The position numbers were made by a program, and so were the translations under genes. This document shows positions 34,862-44,149 of a stretch of 64,000 nt of DNA, in pieces; the stretch's first letter is position 1; every line of letters starts with the position of its first letter. The notes under the pieces were generated by a model. That model saw only the letters and a program-made list of their open reading frames with translations, was not told the origin of the DNA and made no database searches. Origin of the DNA: Thiomicrorhabdus sediminis (GTDB lineage: Bacteria > Pseudomonadota > Gammaproteobacteria > Thiomicrospirales > Thiomicrospiraceae); contig NZ_CP040602.1 in assembly GCF_005885815.1 (NCBI RefSeq), forward strand, positions 77,630-141,629, in the 5' to 3' direction.

Positions 34862-37800
34862 TTGTCTACAGTCGTTGGTACAGTATCAAAAATCGAAGGC
34901 GTGGTTCGCGCGATTAATCCTGTCACAGGTGAAATTCGTATTTTAGAAGAAGGCAGTCAGGTTTTAGCCGGAGAGATTATTCAGACTTCCGGTAAGGGTG
35001 GTGTGGTTGTCGATATGGATAACGGCACCTTGCTGACCTTAGGTCGCGATACGCAGATGCGATTGGATGATGATGTGGTCGGTAAAGCCTCCGGTATGGA
35101 CTCTGCGACGGAAGGAGCGGTAGACGTTGAGGCTCTTCAGCAGGCGGTACTGGAAGGTAACTTCGATGCACTTGAAGCGACAGCTGCCGGTGAAGCCTTA
35201 TTGATTGGAAGCGCTTCCGATGGTGGTGTATTTGTAGAACGTCTAGGGCTTCAGGGTGAAGTTACTTCAGGTTTTGATACTACAGCCAATGAGCAAGACT
35301 TTACAGACGTGGTTCGTGATGCCAATACGGTTGCAGAGATTATTCCGGTGGTGAGTATCTCTGGTGATGCAGTAGTTGCTGAAGGTAGTGAGGCTACCTA
35401 TACATTGACAACCGATACGGTTTCAAATCAGCCATACACAGTTACTGTGACAACAGGACATATCACAACGCAGGATGGAGACTATGTTGCAATCACTCAG
35501 GACGTCATTATTCCTGCAGGCGCCACTTCAGTAGCGTTTAAGGTCAAAACCAACGATGACTATATTTCAGATAACGGCGAGCAATATAGCGTCAGCATTA
35601 CCGGTGTCGTAAATCCGCAATACAACACTGTTGAGCTAGGCAATACTGAAGTTGTAACGACAATCGTTGATAATACGATTCCAGGCACAGAAAGTGGCGA
35701 AGACGTAGTAACGATCTCGATCGTAGCGACAGACGCGCAAGGAAATATCCTTGGTAAGTCAGAAGTAGCGGAAGGTGATAAAGCGTACTACAAGTTAGTG
35801 GCGAAAGATCCAAATGGTCAGATCATCAATGGTGCGACAGGAACAGCGGATGTCACGTTCACAGATGGAACAGCGGGTAACGCGGACTACTCAGCAGCGA
35901 ACATCACAGGTCAGTCGTTAGGCACAGTGTTCAGTGCAGACGCATTAGATGACTACATCAAAGACAACGGTGAAACGTTCAATGTAACGATCACAAACCC
36001 AGTTGCTCCGGCGTATGAAACAGTTAAGTTGGGTGATGACAAAGTTGTTACCACAATTACAGATAACTCTACTCCAGGCACAGAAAGTGGCGAAGACGTA
36101 GTAACGATCTCGATCGTAGCGACAGACGCGCAAGGAAATATCCTTGGTAAGTCAGAAGTAGCGGAAGGTGATAAAGCGTACTACAAGTTAGTGGCGAAAG
36201 ATCCAAATGGTCAGATCATCAATGGTGCGACAGGAACAGCGGATGTCACGTTCACAGATGGAACAGCGGGTAACGCGGACTACTCAGCAGCGAACATCAC
36301 AGGTCAGTCGTTAGGCACAGTGTTCAGTGCAGACGCATTAGATGACTACATCAAAGACAACGGTGAAACGTTCAATGTAACGATCACAAACCCAGTTGCT
36401 CCGGCGTATGAAACAGTTAAGTTGGGTGATGACAAAGTTGTTACCACAATTACAGATAACTCTACTCCAGGCACAGAAAGTGGCGAAGACGTAGTAACGA
36501 TCTCGATCGTAGCGACAGACGCGCAAGGAAATATCCTTGGTAAGTCAGAAGTAGCGGAAGGTGATAAAGCGTACTACAAGTTAGTGGCGAAAGATCCAAA
36601 TGGTCAGATCATCAATGGTGCGACAGGAACAGCGGATGTCACGTTCACAGATGGAACAGCGGGTAACGCGGACTACTCAGCAGCGAACATCACAGGTCAG
36701 TCGTTAGGCACAGTGTTCAGTGCAGACGCATTAGATGACTACATCAAAGACAACGGTGAAACGTTCAATGTAACGATCACAAACCCAGTTGCTCCGGCGT
36801 ATGAAACAGTTAAGTTGGGTGATGACAAAGTTGTTACCACAATTACAGATAACTCTACTCCAGGCACAGAAAGTGGCGAAGACGTAGTAACGATCTCGAT
36901 CGTAGCGACAGACGCGCAAGGAAATATCCTTGGTAAGTCAGAAGTAGCGGAAGGTGATAAAGCGTACTACAAGTTAGTGGCGAAAGATCCAAATGGTCAG
37001 ATCATCAATGGTGCGACAGGAACAGCGGATGTCACGTTCACAGATGGAACAGCGGGTAACGCGGACTACTCAGCAGCGAACATCACAGGTCAGTCGTTAG
37101 GCACAGTGTTCAGTGCAGACGCATTAGATGACTACATCAAAGACAACGGTGAAACGTTCAATGTAACGATCACAAACCCAGTTGCTCCGGCGTATGAAAC
37201 AGTTAAGTTGGGTGATGACAAAGTTGTTACCACAATTACAGATGAAACGGTTTCTGGGCCAGAAGATACTGTTTATGCCGTAATTGAAGGGCCTGTTCCG
37301 ACTAAGGAAGGTGATTTGACGGCTAACTTCATTGTGAAACTATTGGATAAAGATGGTAACCCTGTAACTGTTACAGAAGCGACAGAGGTTGAAATTGTCT
37401 TCACCAACGGTTCAGCGGAAGTAGGTGATTATGATGCAACCACTCAGACAGTAACAATCAACCCTAATAGTTCTTCAGAGACTTTCAATGTGCAGACCTA
37501 TGTGGATGTTGATTTGAATGATGAAACTTTCAACGCGAAAATTAACAGTGTTGATGCAAAAGGCCAGTTCGAGAAAGTTGATATTAACGGCTTTACTGAT
37601 ACTAATAATGTGGTTCACGATGCTAATGTTGATGCAACGATTCTTGATGACGATACGCGCCCTGATGCAGCGGGAGGTAATGTCATCACCTGTGAGGATA
37701 CAACCTACACATTCACTGTTTCGGACTTCAATTACAGTGATGCGGATGGTGATGCCATGCAGTCAGTCCGTATTGATAGCTTGCCGGCCGATGGTGTTAT

Positions 37801-40800
37801 TTATCTTGATGGTCAAGCGATCTCTGCCGGTACAGAAGTCTCTGTAGCAGACGTGACTGCAGGTAAATTGACATTCGAACCAGATTTGAATGAATCTGGC
37901 CGTGATGAGTTGCCAACAGCGGGTACCGGTGATCAGAAGCAGGATTACGCACAGTTCAACTTCAGCGTATCCGATGGCTCGAATTGGAGTGATGCAGCGA
38001 CCATGACGGTTGATGTCACGCCGGTTGCGGATACGCCGGATTTGGGTGTCAGTGGTTCTGTCACCACATCACATACTATTGATGTAAACAATATCAATGA
38101 TGGTTTGGGTTATAAGATCACCGCCTTTAATGCCGACGGAAGTGAAGGTCAGATTTCGGTAATTACCGGTACGAACCATGACGGTTTTGGTGTTCAGGGT
38201 GCGGTTGATAACAATAATGGTGCGGCATCTGAAATCGGTTACAACAGTGCAACCGGTGAGTCTGAATCAATCGTGGTTGATTTGGATAGCCCGATCAGCT
38301 CGATTAACGTGGCACTTTCATGGCAGAACCCGGATGAAGACGCCGTTTATGAGTTCTATCAGAAACAGGCTGACGGCTCTTATGTCAAAGTCGGTGAGTC
38401 TTTTGATATTGGCGGTAACGATCAGGTAGAAGCCTCTCAGGATTTAGCACCAGCCAATGGTGAAGTGTTTGATCGTATTGTCATTAAGCCGACCGGTTCC
38501 GGTTCAGATTTCTTGATCCATGAGATTAAGCTGAATACAACTGAGAACGGTGAAGATTCAGTATCTGTTTTAGAAGGTGGCATTGTTGATTTAACAATCG
38601 ATTCCGCGGTAACAGACACTGACGGTTCGGAATCTCTAGGCTTGTTGGTTAACGATATTCCGGTTGGCATGATTATTACCGATGGTACAAATAACTTTAC
38701 GGCAACCAATGGTGGTCAGTCGGTAGATGTGACCAACTGGGATCTAAGCCAGCTCCAGGTTCAGGTACCGGAAGATTATATTGGTGATACGGCGCAACAG
38801 GCGTATACCATTAATGTAGTGGCAACGTCTACGGAAAGCATTAAGCAATATATTACGGCTGAACAGCAGGGTGAAAATTGCCCGCTAGAAGCGACAGCAA
38901 CAGCACCTTATGAGATTGTGGTGGTGAATAAAGTCGTTGAAATGAATATTGCCGCGGCTGACAGAGCCTTGGATGAAGATAACTTGATCTCAGTTTCGGG
39001 TGACGATTCGGTGACAGGTACCTTCACATACCAAGGTGTCAATAGCGTTGAATTCGCTAGCTACGACAATGCCGATTCAGGCTTGAAACATAACGGTCAG
39101 ACTGTGTTGATGACAACCTCGGCAGATGGTGGAACGATTGTTGGTTCTGCCAATGGTGTGGTTGTGTTTGTTGCCACTTTGGATGCAAATGCACAGACTT
39201 ATACCGTGGCGCTAAAAGAGTCTGTCGATCATGCCGTGGACAACAATACTGAAAGCGATGTTCAATTGGCTTTAGGGGTTGTTGGTACTTCGGCAACCGG
39301 AACGATTAACGCAGATATCAATGTATTGATTAATGATGATAAGCCAACGGCTGCTGATGTAGTTATTAACGAAGCAAATGATGGCTCTATCACCATTACC
39401 GGTGCGGATTTGGGTGCCTATGTGCCTGAAGATGAGACGACACTGACTTGGGATTTGGATAACAGCACTATCCCATCACCGTTGTATGTCGATGGTAAAG
39501 AAGTTTCGTTCTCTGTTGATGGCGATAAAGTGATCGGTACCGATACAAACGGTAAAGTAGTGTTTACATTAGACCCAACTTTGGCCGATGGTAATGGTTC
39601 GACTTATTCATTGACGATGGATGGTCAGACGGCATTAGGACAAGTTGCGACAGCAACGGTTTTCGATGTGATCTCTGGTGGTAACACCGATACAGCCAAG
39701 TTCGGTTTCAGTGACGCTACCGGTAAGATTATGACTACCGCAACCGTGACGTCAGTGGATAACGATACTACCGATTCAGATACCGTCAATACACGTGACA
39801 AATATATCGGTGTCGACAATAACTGGATTGAAGGTGGCAATGGCAACATTCTGACATTCAAATACGATGGTCAGGTCAAGGAAGCCAACTTCTCTTGTAA
39901 CGGCTTGAATAACGGTGAAAAAGCACTATGGACAGCTAAAGCGATTGATGCAAACGGTAATGAAGTGACCTTGACAGGTGAAGTCCTGGGTACAGGCCAA
40001 GGTGCTTCATCAACTAACGATGAGTACTTCGATATCGTCGCGCCTGCCGGTGGTTATATTACGGAGGTTCAATTCCAGGCTGACGGTTCTGATGACTACC
40101 GCTTAGGTTTTGAAGGCTTGGATGTATTCGATTACAACACCGATATCGATATGTCATTTAACTACGACTTGATTGATGCCGATGGCGATACCGATTCCGG
40201 TAAAGTGGATATTCACTTGGATGGTTCTGGTTATCAGCAATCAGTTCAGAGTGAGGACGAGCTTCAGGTCTTGGATTTCACCGCGATTAGCAATACTGTC
40301 AATGTGAATATTACCTTGGATTTATCGGGTAGTATGACTAAGGATGGCAATGATGATCCGAGCATTTTCCAATCCAGAATTGATCTGGCTAAACAAGCCA
40401 TTAACAATATGCTTGATCAGTACGGGGCTTCAAGTGATGTCAATGTTCGAATTACCACGTTTGACACCAGAGGTAGCGTGTTAAGCAGCAATGGTTCGGA
40501 ATGGATGTCGTTGACTGATGCGAAGGCGAAGGTTGATTCTTTGGCAACAGGTGGCTGGACAAACTTTGAAGATGCCATGTATAACACCTATAACAACTAT
40601 TCTGAACCGGCTGCTGATAAGACAGTCGCTTATTTTATTACCGATGGTGAGCCAACCGCAGAAAATATTGGCTATACATCTGAGGTTTATAAATCGAAAG
40701 ACGGTGATGGTTCATGGTTCGATGAATCGGGTTGGGTTGATTCTAGTTATCAGAATGGCTGGAACAGCTTTGTTGATAATTATGTTGATGATTTATATGT

Positions 40801-41587
40801 GGTGGGTATTAGTAACGATATTCAGGATCCGACCTACCTGAATCTATTGGCGCAAGCTGGTGGCACGACACCGATGTTGATCTCCGATGTTGCGCAACTT
40901 GAAGCGGCGATTGATCCGACAACCATATCCGTTTCGGGTACCGTATCTGATAATGTTGTTGCCGATAGTGCTGTAACCTTTGATGCAATTGTAGTGAATG
41001 GAATTACATACAGTGCTGCTGATTATGCCAACGGTAGCGTGACCTTATCTGGTAATGATGCTCCAGACGGAGTCGGTAAACTGACGTTTAACTTCACTAA
41101 CGGTAACTATCTATACAGTGTCAGCGATAGTGAGGTTAATAACGGTATGGACGATGATCCATTGAGAACATTCGATATTGTTGCATCGGATGAACAGGGG
41201 ATCGGTACGCAGTTTAATGTCAACTTCAGTTTGAACACCAAAACCGATAGTAATATCGATGCAAGTCAATTTGAAGGCTCTGTTATCGTTGCAGATTCAG
41301 TGGATACCAATATCACCAACTTCGATACAGAGAGCGACTCGCTCGATCTGAGCGAAGTGATTACTGATAATGCGGCGACGGCGGATACCTTAGCGGATTA
41401 TCTTGATTTTGCGATGTTGGATTCGCAAGGCAATGAAACCAATGATGCCACTCAGGCGGTCGGTACTCGCATTGATGTCGATACCGACGGCGATTCGAAC
41501 ACTACCGATGATGTCCGTAGCATTATTTTGGAAGATACAGTGGTAGAAGGTCTTGATGACATCAATATTGACTATCAAAACGACTAA
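34862..41587 (+). CDS. Giant LapA-like type I secreted adhesin with Calx-beta-type repeats and VWA domain
   Basis: 2241 residues. Start: TTG at 34862 with TGGAG 8 nt upstream, giving the family-typical MSTVVGTVSKIEGVVRAI. Residues 1-110 form a LapA-type retention module ending in TAAG (107-110), the LapG protease site. Next come a divergent Calx-beta/Ig-like repeat, four identical 131-residue repeats (about 274-794), another such domain, a cadherin-like domain and further beta-rich domains. A VWA domain follows near 1815-2020 (MIDAS DLSGS, then FITDGEPT), and the C-terminus is a VCA0849-type type I secretion target. The protein is acidic, with almost no cysteine. No RTX nonapeptide run was noticed. 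Secretion genes and lapD/lapG are not in the window. Confidence 0.92.
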   Translation: MSTVVGTVSKIEGVVRAINPVTGEIRILEEGSQVLAGEIIQTSGKGGVVVDMDNGTLLTLGRDTQMRLDDDVVGKASGMDSATEGAVDVEALQQAVLEGNFDALEATAAGEALLIGSASDGGVFVERLGLQGEVTSGFDTTANEQDFTDVVRDANTVAEIIPVVSISGDAVVAEGSEATYTLTTDTVSNQPYTVTVTTGHITTQDGDYVAITQDVIIPAGATSVAFKVKTNDDYISDNGEQYSVSITGVVNPQYNTVELGNTEVVTTIVDNTIPGTESGEDVVTISIVATDAQGNILGKSEVAEGDKAYYKLVAKDPNGQIINGATGTADVTFTDGTAGNADYSAANITGQSLGTVFSADALDDYIKDNGETFNVTITNPVAPAYETVKLGDDKVVTTITDNSTPGTESGEDVVTISIVATDAQGNILGKSEVAEGDKAYYKLVAKDPNGQIINGATGTADVTFTDGTAGNADYSAANITGQSLGTVFSADALDDYIKDNGETFNVTITNPVAPAYETVKLGDDKVVTTITDNSTPGTESGEDVVTISIVATDAQGNILGKSEVAEGDKAYYKLVAKDPNGQIINGATGTADVTFTDGTAGNADYSAANITGQSLGTVFSADALDDYIKDNGETFNVTITNPVAPAYETVKLGDDKVVTTITDNSTPGTESGEDVVTISIVATDAQGNILGKSEVAEGDKAYYKLVAKDPNGQIINGATGTADVTFTDGTAGNADYSAANITGQSLGTVFSADALDDYIKDNGETFNVTITNPVAPAYETVKLGDDKVVTTITDETVSGPEDTVYAVIEGPVPTKEGDLTANFIVKLLDKDGNPVTVTEATEVEIVFTNGSAEVGDYDATTQTVTINPNSSSETFNVQTYVDVDLNDETFNAKINSVDAKGQFEKVDINGFTDTNNVVHDANVDATILDDDTRPDAAGGNVITCEDTTYTFTVSDFNYSDADGDAMQSVRIDSLPADGVIYLDGQAISAGTEVSVADVTAGKLTFEPDLNESGRDELPTAGTGDQKQDYAQFNFSVSDGSNWSDAATMTVDVTPVADTPDLGVSGSVTTSHTIDVNNINDGLGYKITAFNADGSEGQISVITGTNHDGFGVQGAVDNNNGAASEIGYNSATGESESIVVDLDSPISSINVALSWQNPDEDAVYEFYQKQADGSYVKVGESFDIGGNDQVEASQDLAPANGEVFDRIVIKPTGSGSDFLIHEIKLNTTENGEDSVSVLEGGIVDLTIDSAVTDTDGSESLGLLVNDIPVGMIITDGTNNFTATNGGQSVDVTNWDLSQLQVQVPEDYIGDTAQQAYTINVVATSTESIKQYITAEQQGENCPLEATATAPYEIVVVNKVVEMNIAAADRALDEDNLISVSGDDSVTGTFTYQGVNSVEFASYDNADSGLKHNGQTVLMTTSADGGTIVGSANGVVVFVATLDANAQTYTVALKESVDHAVDNNTESDVQLALGVVGTSATGTINADINVLINDDKPTAADVVINEANDGSITITGADLGAYVPEDETTLTWDLDNSTIPSPLYVDGKEVSFSVDGDKVIGTDTNGKVVFTLDPTLADGNGSTYSLTMDGQTALGQVATATVFDVISGGNTDTAKFGFSDATGKIMTTATVTSVDNDTTDSDTVNTRDKYIGVDNNWIEGGNGNILTFKYDGQVKEANFSCNGLNNGEKALWTAKAIDANGNEVTLTGEVLGTGQGASSTNDEYFDIVAPAGGYITEVQFQADGSDDYRLGFEGLDVFDYNTDIDMSFNYDLIDADGDTDSGKVDIHLDGSGYQQSVQSEDELQVLDFTAISNTVNVNITLDLSGSMTKDGNDDPSIFQSRIDLAKQAINNMLDQYGASSDVNVRITTFDTRGSVLSSNGSEWMSLTDAKAKVDSLATGGWTNFEDAMYNTYNNYSEPAADKTVAYFITDGEPTAENIGYTSEVYKSKDGDGSWFDESGWVDSSYQNGWNSFVDNYVDDLYVVGISNDIQDPTYLNLLAQAGGTTPMLISDVAQLEAAIDPTTISVSGTVSDNVVADSAVTFDAIVVNGITYSAADYANGSVTLSGNDAPDGVGKLTFNFTNGNYLYSVSDSEVNNGMDDDPLRTFDIVASDEQGIGTQFNVNFSLNTKTDSNIDASQFEGSVIVADSVDTNITNFDTESDSLDLSEVITDNAATADTLADYLDFAMLDSQGNETNDATQAVGTRIDVDTDGDSNTTDDVRSIILEDTVVEGLDDINIDYQND
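35180..35191 (+). other. Predicted LapG cleavage site (TAAG) in the adhesin
   Basis: ACA-GCT-GCC-GGT encodes Thr107-Ala-Ala-Gly110, counting from the TTG start. Established knowledge: LapG of Pseudomonas fluorescens cuts LapA between the two alanines of a TAAG motif at the same residue numbers. The flanking predicted helix (EALQQAVLEGNFDALEA) is also LapA-like. Confidence 0.75.
35680..37243 (+). repeat. Four tandem 393-bp repeats within the adhesin gene
   Basis: Units begin at 35681, 36074, 36467 and 36860, each 393 bp (131 codons). By eye they are identical base for base; the last copy diverges after 37243. Each unit encodes one Calx-beta/Ig-like domain with the phrases VAEGDKAYYKLVAKD and DDYIKDNGETFNVTI. 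Synonymous sites are also unchanged, which implies very recent duplication or ongoing gene conversion. Copy number may vary between strains or be mis-assembled. Confidence 0.95.
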
Positions 41588-41607
41588 CTTTTAATGTAGA
41601 CTTATAA

Positions 41608-41632
41608 GGGCACCATGGGTGCCCTTTTTTTT
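41608..41632 (+). terminator. Rho-independent terminator after the adhesin
   Basis: GGGCACC (41608-41614), loop ATG, GGTGCCC (41618-41624), followed by eight T (41625-41632). It lies 20 nt after the adhesin stop and separates the adhesin transcript from the pseudokinase gene. Confidence 0.92.
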
Positions 41633-41653
41633 GCTTAGTGGAGCTTATACTCA

Positions 41654-43018
41654 ATGTCAGATGAGATGTTGGCACTTGTCCAAGAACAGCCCGATATAAA
41701 TAAGGTAAAACTGATTGGTAGCGGTGAATATGCTTGTGTATATAAGGTGAAGCAGGTTACCGAACACGGTGAAGAGAACAAGATCGTTCGTGTGATTCGC
41801 GATATCCGCAACCACTACGCAATTAAACGCGAAAAAGACCTCCTCAATTATTTCAATCAATTCAAGCCGTTTGCCCGTTTTAACGAGATTCGCAAGGTCG
41901 GCTATTTTTACCTGGAATTTTTCGATTACAAAGGTAAGCGTAATCTTGAACAGAAGCTGAGGCAGTCGGGGCCTTTGTCGGATAAGGCGATGCGCCGTCT
42001 ACTGAAGGATCTGATAGAGACCGTTGATATCGCCAGCTCAGTTGGCTTTGTCCACGGAGCCATCTCACCGGAAAACATCGTATGTGGCAAGAAAAAGTTC
42101 TATTTGATCGATTGGCGTAATGCGATTCCTTCTTTACCATCCTGTGAAACCGAGCAGTTGCCGGCGGATTTGCGTTATATGGCACCGGAACGTTTGAATG
42201 GCCAGATGGATGAGGCCAGCGATATCTACTTAATTGGCTGTACGCTCTATTTTGCCCTGACCGGTAAACATATCTACCGCTTGAAGGCCAACGACAGTCG
42301 AGAAAATATGATGTGGGCGCATGCTCATCATGAAATTCACAAAATCAATAAGCTGCCTATTTTCTGGCGTTATTTGATTATCTGGATGACCCAGAAAGAT
42401 CCGCAGCAACGCCCTACACTTGAGCAATTGAAAACCTGGCTTAAGGATACGGTGGTACCGGAATGGGTGCGAAACCTGAAAATTCGCGTTGATAAGAATT
42501 ATCCGGAAGATGCCTTGATGACCTTGGCCGATGAGCACTATCTATATCCGATTTTCGCTAAGGCGCAGCAATGTCAGCAAAACGGCGACTTGGAAACCGC
42601 ATTTAATCTGTATGAAAATTGTGCTTTTAGAGGTTACAGTCTGGCTGAAAACGAGCTGGCAAAACTTTATCAAAAAGGAGAGCCGGTCAGTCAGTCCTAT
42701 GCGATGGCGGCGAATATGTATCATCAAGCCTTTCAAAAGGGGCATGCTGAGGCCGCTTATTTTTTGGGACAGATGTTTGAGCAGGGCTTAGGTATGGCGG
42801 CCAATGTCAGTTATGCCTTCAAGCTTTATCGTTTTGCAGCGATGCGTGGTTATGACAAGGCACAAAATGCCGTGGCAACCATGTACATGCATGGCAGTGG
42901 TGTCGAGGCGAATATGGCGCAGGCCAGATCATGGTTGGGAATTGCCGCACATTATGGCGATGAAAATGCAATGACGCATATCAAACAGTTGTTACAGGTG
43001 TCTCGCCAAGCGAGTTGA
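41654..43018 (+). CDS. Protein kinase-like (pseudokinase) with C-terminal Sel1 repeats
   Basis: 454 residues. The N-terminal 275 have a Ser/Thr kinase fold: glycine loop GSGEYACVY (22-30), a DxG-like IDW (Asp153) and MAPER (176-180). Catalytic positions are altered: the HRDxKPEN loop reads HGAISPEN (134-141), so the base Asp is Ala136 and the Lys is Ser138, and the beta-3 lysine position appears to be Arg46. It is probably a pseudokinase that may still bind nucleotide. Residues about 310-445 contain about four Sel1-like repeats (for example AAYFLGQMFEQGLG), a protein-binding scaffold. No membrane segment. It starts 66 nt after the adhesin stop, beyond a terminator. Confidence 0.88.
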   Translation: MSDEMLALVQEQPDINKVKLIGSGEYACVYKVKQVTEHGEENKIVRVIRDIRNHYAIKREKDLLNYFNQFKPFARFNEIRKVGYFYLEFFDYKGKRNLEQKLRQSGPLSDKAMRRLLKDLIETVDIASSVGFVHGAISPENIVCGKKKFYLIDWRNAIPSLPSCETEQLPADLRYMAPERLNGQMDEASDIYLIGCTLYFALTGKHIYRLKANDSRENMMWAHAHHEIHKINKLPIFWRYLIIWMTQKDPQQRPTLEQLKTWLKDTVVPEWVRNLKIRVDKNYPEDALMTLADEHYLYPIFAKAQQCQQNGDLETAFNLYENCAFRGYSLAENELAKLYQKGEPVSQSYAMAANMYHQAFQKGHAEAAYFLGQMFEQGLGMAANVSYAFKLYRFAAMRGYDKAQNAVATMYMHGSGVEANMAQARSWLGIAAHYGDENAMTHIKQLLQVSRQAS

Positions 43019-43019
43019 T

Positions 43020-43445
43020 TTAGGCTTGCTGCTGAGCCATATCATTGCGTCGCATTAGCTCAAGCATCTGTTTCAGCCAATCCACCAGCACTGGATAATG
43101 GCTATGATGAAGCTGTACTATGTCTTTGACGCTATAGATATCAAGAGGCATATCCACCGCCAAGGCAGCGGCTTTCATCAGATAGCTGATTTCATCCTTG
43201 TTGAAGTTTCGGTTGGGCAGGAAATAAGTCGCCTTGGCCAATAGAGCGGCTTTGACAATTGCCGGCCACAGGTCTGCATTCACCTTATGTTCGATCAGCA
43301 ATTCGAACCGTGGTGAAGGCTGCTGCACCATTAGAACGAGTTCACTTAAAGGGGTTACCGTGAGCAGATGCTCGGCGATATCTCGTGCATTCGGTGCAAG
43401 GGCTTGTAAGCCTGCGGTTTCATATTTATTTTCAACAAGATGCAT
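43020..43445 (-). CDS. Unknown 141-residue helical protein convergent with the pseudokinase
   Basis: A predicted all-helical cytoplasmic protein with no signal peptide. Recognisable phrases are DLWPAIVKAALLAKATYFLPNR and EISYLMKAAALAVDMPLD, in which alanine-rich helices recall small bacterial domains of unknown function. I cannot assign a family. The ATG at 43443-43445 has no clear ribosome site. Its stop begins 2 nt after the pseudokinase stop on the opposite strand. Coding preference of the frame and the absence of a better overlapping frame support it as a gene. Confidence 0.65.
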   Translation of the reverse strand: MHLVENKYETAGLQALAPNARDIAEHLLTVTPLSELVLMVQQPSPRFELLIEHKVNADLWPAIVKAALLAKATYFLPNRNFNKDEISYLMKAAALAVDMPLDIYSVKDIVQLHHSHYPVLVDWLKQMLELMRRNDMAQQQA

Positions 43446-43506
43446 AGTTTGAATCGTGTCTTTTGTCCAAAGAAAAATTTCTAGCGCTATAAAACGAATT
43501 AGGTTT

Positions 43507-43583
43507 TAATCGCCACTATTGCGTTTAGAATAAACACAAACTGTTTTTGAGTAAAGTCATCTTGGTTTGTTCAGTGGCGATTA
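43507..43583. promoter_or_regulatory. Widely spaced 11-bp inverted repeat upstream of apt
   Basis: TAATCGCCACT (43507-43517) and AGTGGCGATTA (43573-43583) are perfect inverted copies 55 bp apart in the 167-bp spacer before apt. They could be paired operator half-sites for DNA looping or the base stem of a structured leader. They do not match the PurR box. Confidence 0.35.
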
Positions 43584-43612
43584 TGCCAAGTTGATATAGA
43601 GTAGGAGCATCA

Positions 43613-44131
43613 ATGTCACAACACCCCTTAGCTAAATTTCTGGATGCAGTGCCAGACTTTCCAAAACCGGGCATCCTGTTTAGCGATATCTCACCTTTAT
43701 TAAAAGATCACTTCGTAGCAACCATTGATGCCATGAGCGAACTGTTTTCTGAACAAGAATGGTCGGAAATCGATTGTCTTGCAGGCATTGAATCACGCGG
43801 TTTTATTTTTGCCTCGGCGTTAGCCTATAAACATAACAAAGGTTTTATCAAGGTACGTAAGCCAGGTAAGTTGCCAAATGTGGCGGCATCCATCGAATAT
43901 GGATTGGAATACGGTTCAGATAAGCTTGAGATGCAAAAGGGCGATGGTCGTAAGGTGGTGTTATTCGATGACTTGATTGCCACCGGCGGTTCCATGGGAG
44001 CGGCGGCTCAGCTTTGTGAAAAAGTGGGTTATGACGTCATCGGTATGGCTTGCTTAATCGATTTAGCCAGTCTAAACAGTTTCAGTTATAAAGATATGAC
44101 CGTGCGCTCGGTCATTCAATTTGAAGACTAA
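43613..44131 (+). CDS. apt: Adenine phosphoribosyltransferase
   Basis: 172 residues, the normal length. N-terminal DFPKPGILFSDISPLL, then IDCLAGIESRGFIFASALAYK, then the PRPP-binding loop VVLFDDLIATGGSMGAA. It converts adenine and PRPP to AMP (purine salvage, cytoplasm). AGGAG lies 7 nt before the ATG. A diguanylate cyclase gene follows 18 nt later on the same strand and may be co-transcribed. Confidence 0.97.
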   Translation: MSQHPLAKFLDAVPDFPKPGILFSDISPLLKDHFVATIDAMSELFSEQEWSEIDCLAGIESRGFIFASALAYKHNKGFIKVRKPGKLPNVAASIEYGLEYGSDKLEMQKGDGRKVVLFDDLIATGGSMGAAAQLCEKVGYDVIGMACLIDLASLNSFSYKDMTVRSVIQFED

Positions 44132-44149
44132 AATTTAACGGATTCCATT

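Noticed and set aside
35945-36919. Three identical 62-codon minus-strand frames in the adhesin repeats
   Set aside because: They are antisense shadows that recur only because the 393-bp repeat recurs.
35680-37243. 393-bp repeats considered as a mobile element or CRISPR-like array
   Set aside because: They are in-frame protein-coding domain repeats with no spacers, terminal repeats or transposase.
34862-41587. Adhesin considered as a classical RTX toxin
   Set aside because: I noticed no run of GGxGxD nonapeptides and no acylation partner gene; the domain plan is that of an adhesin.
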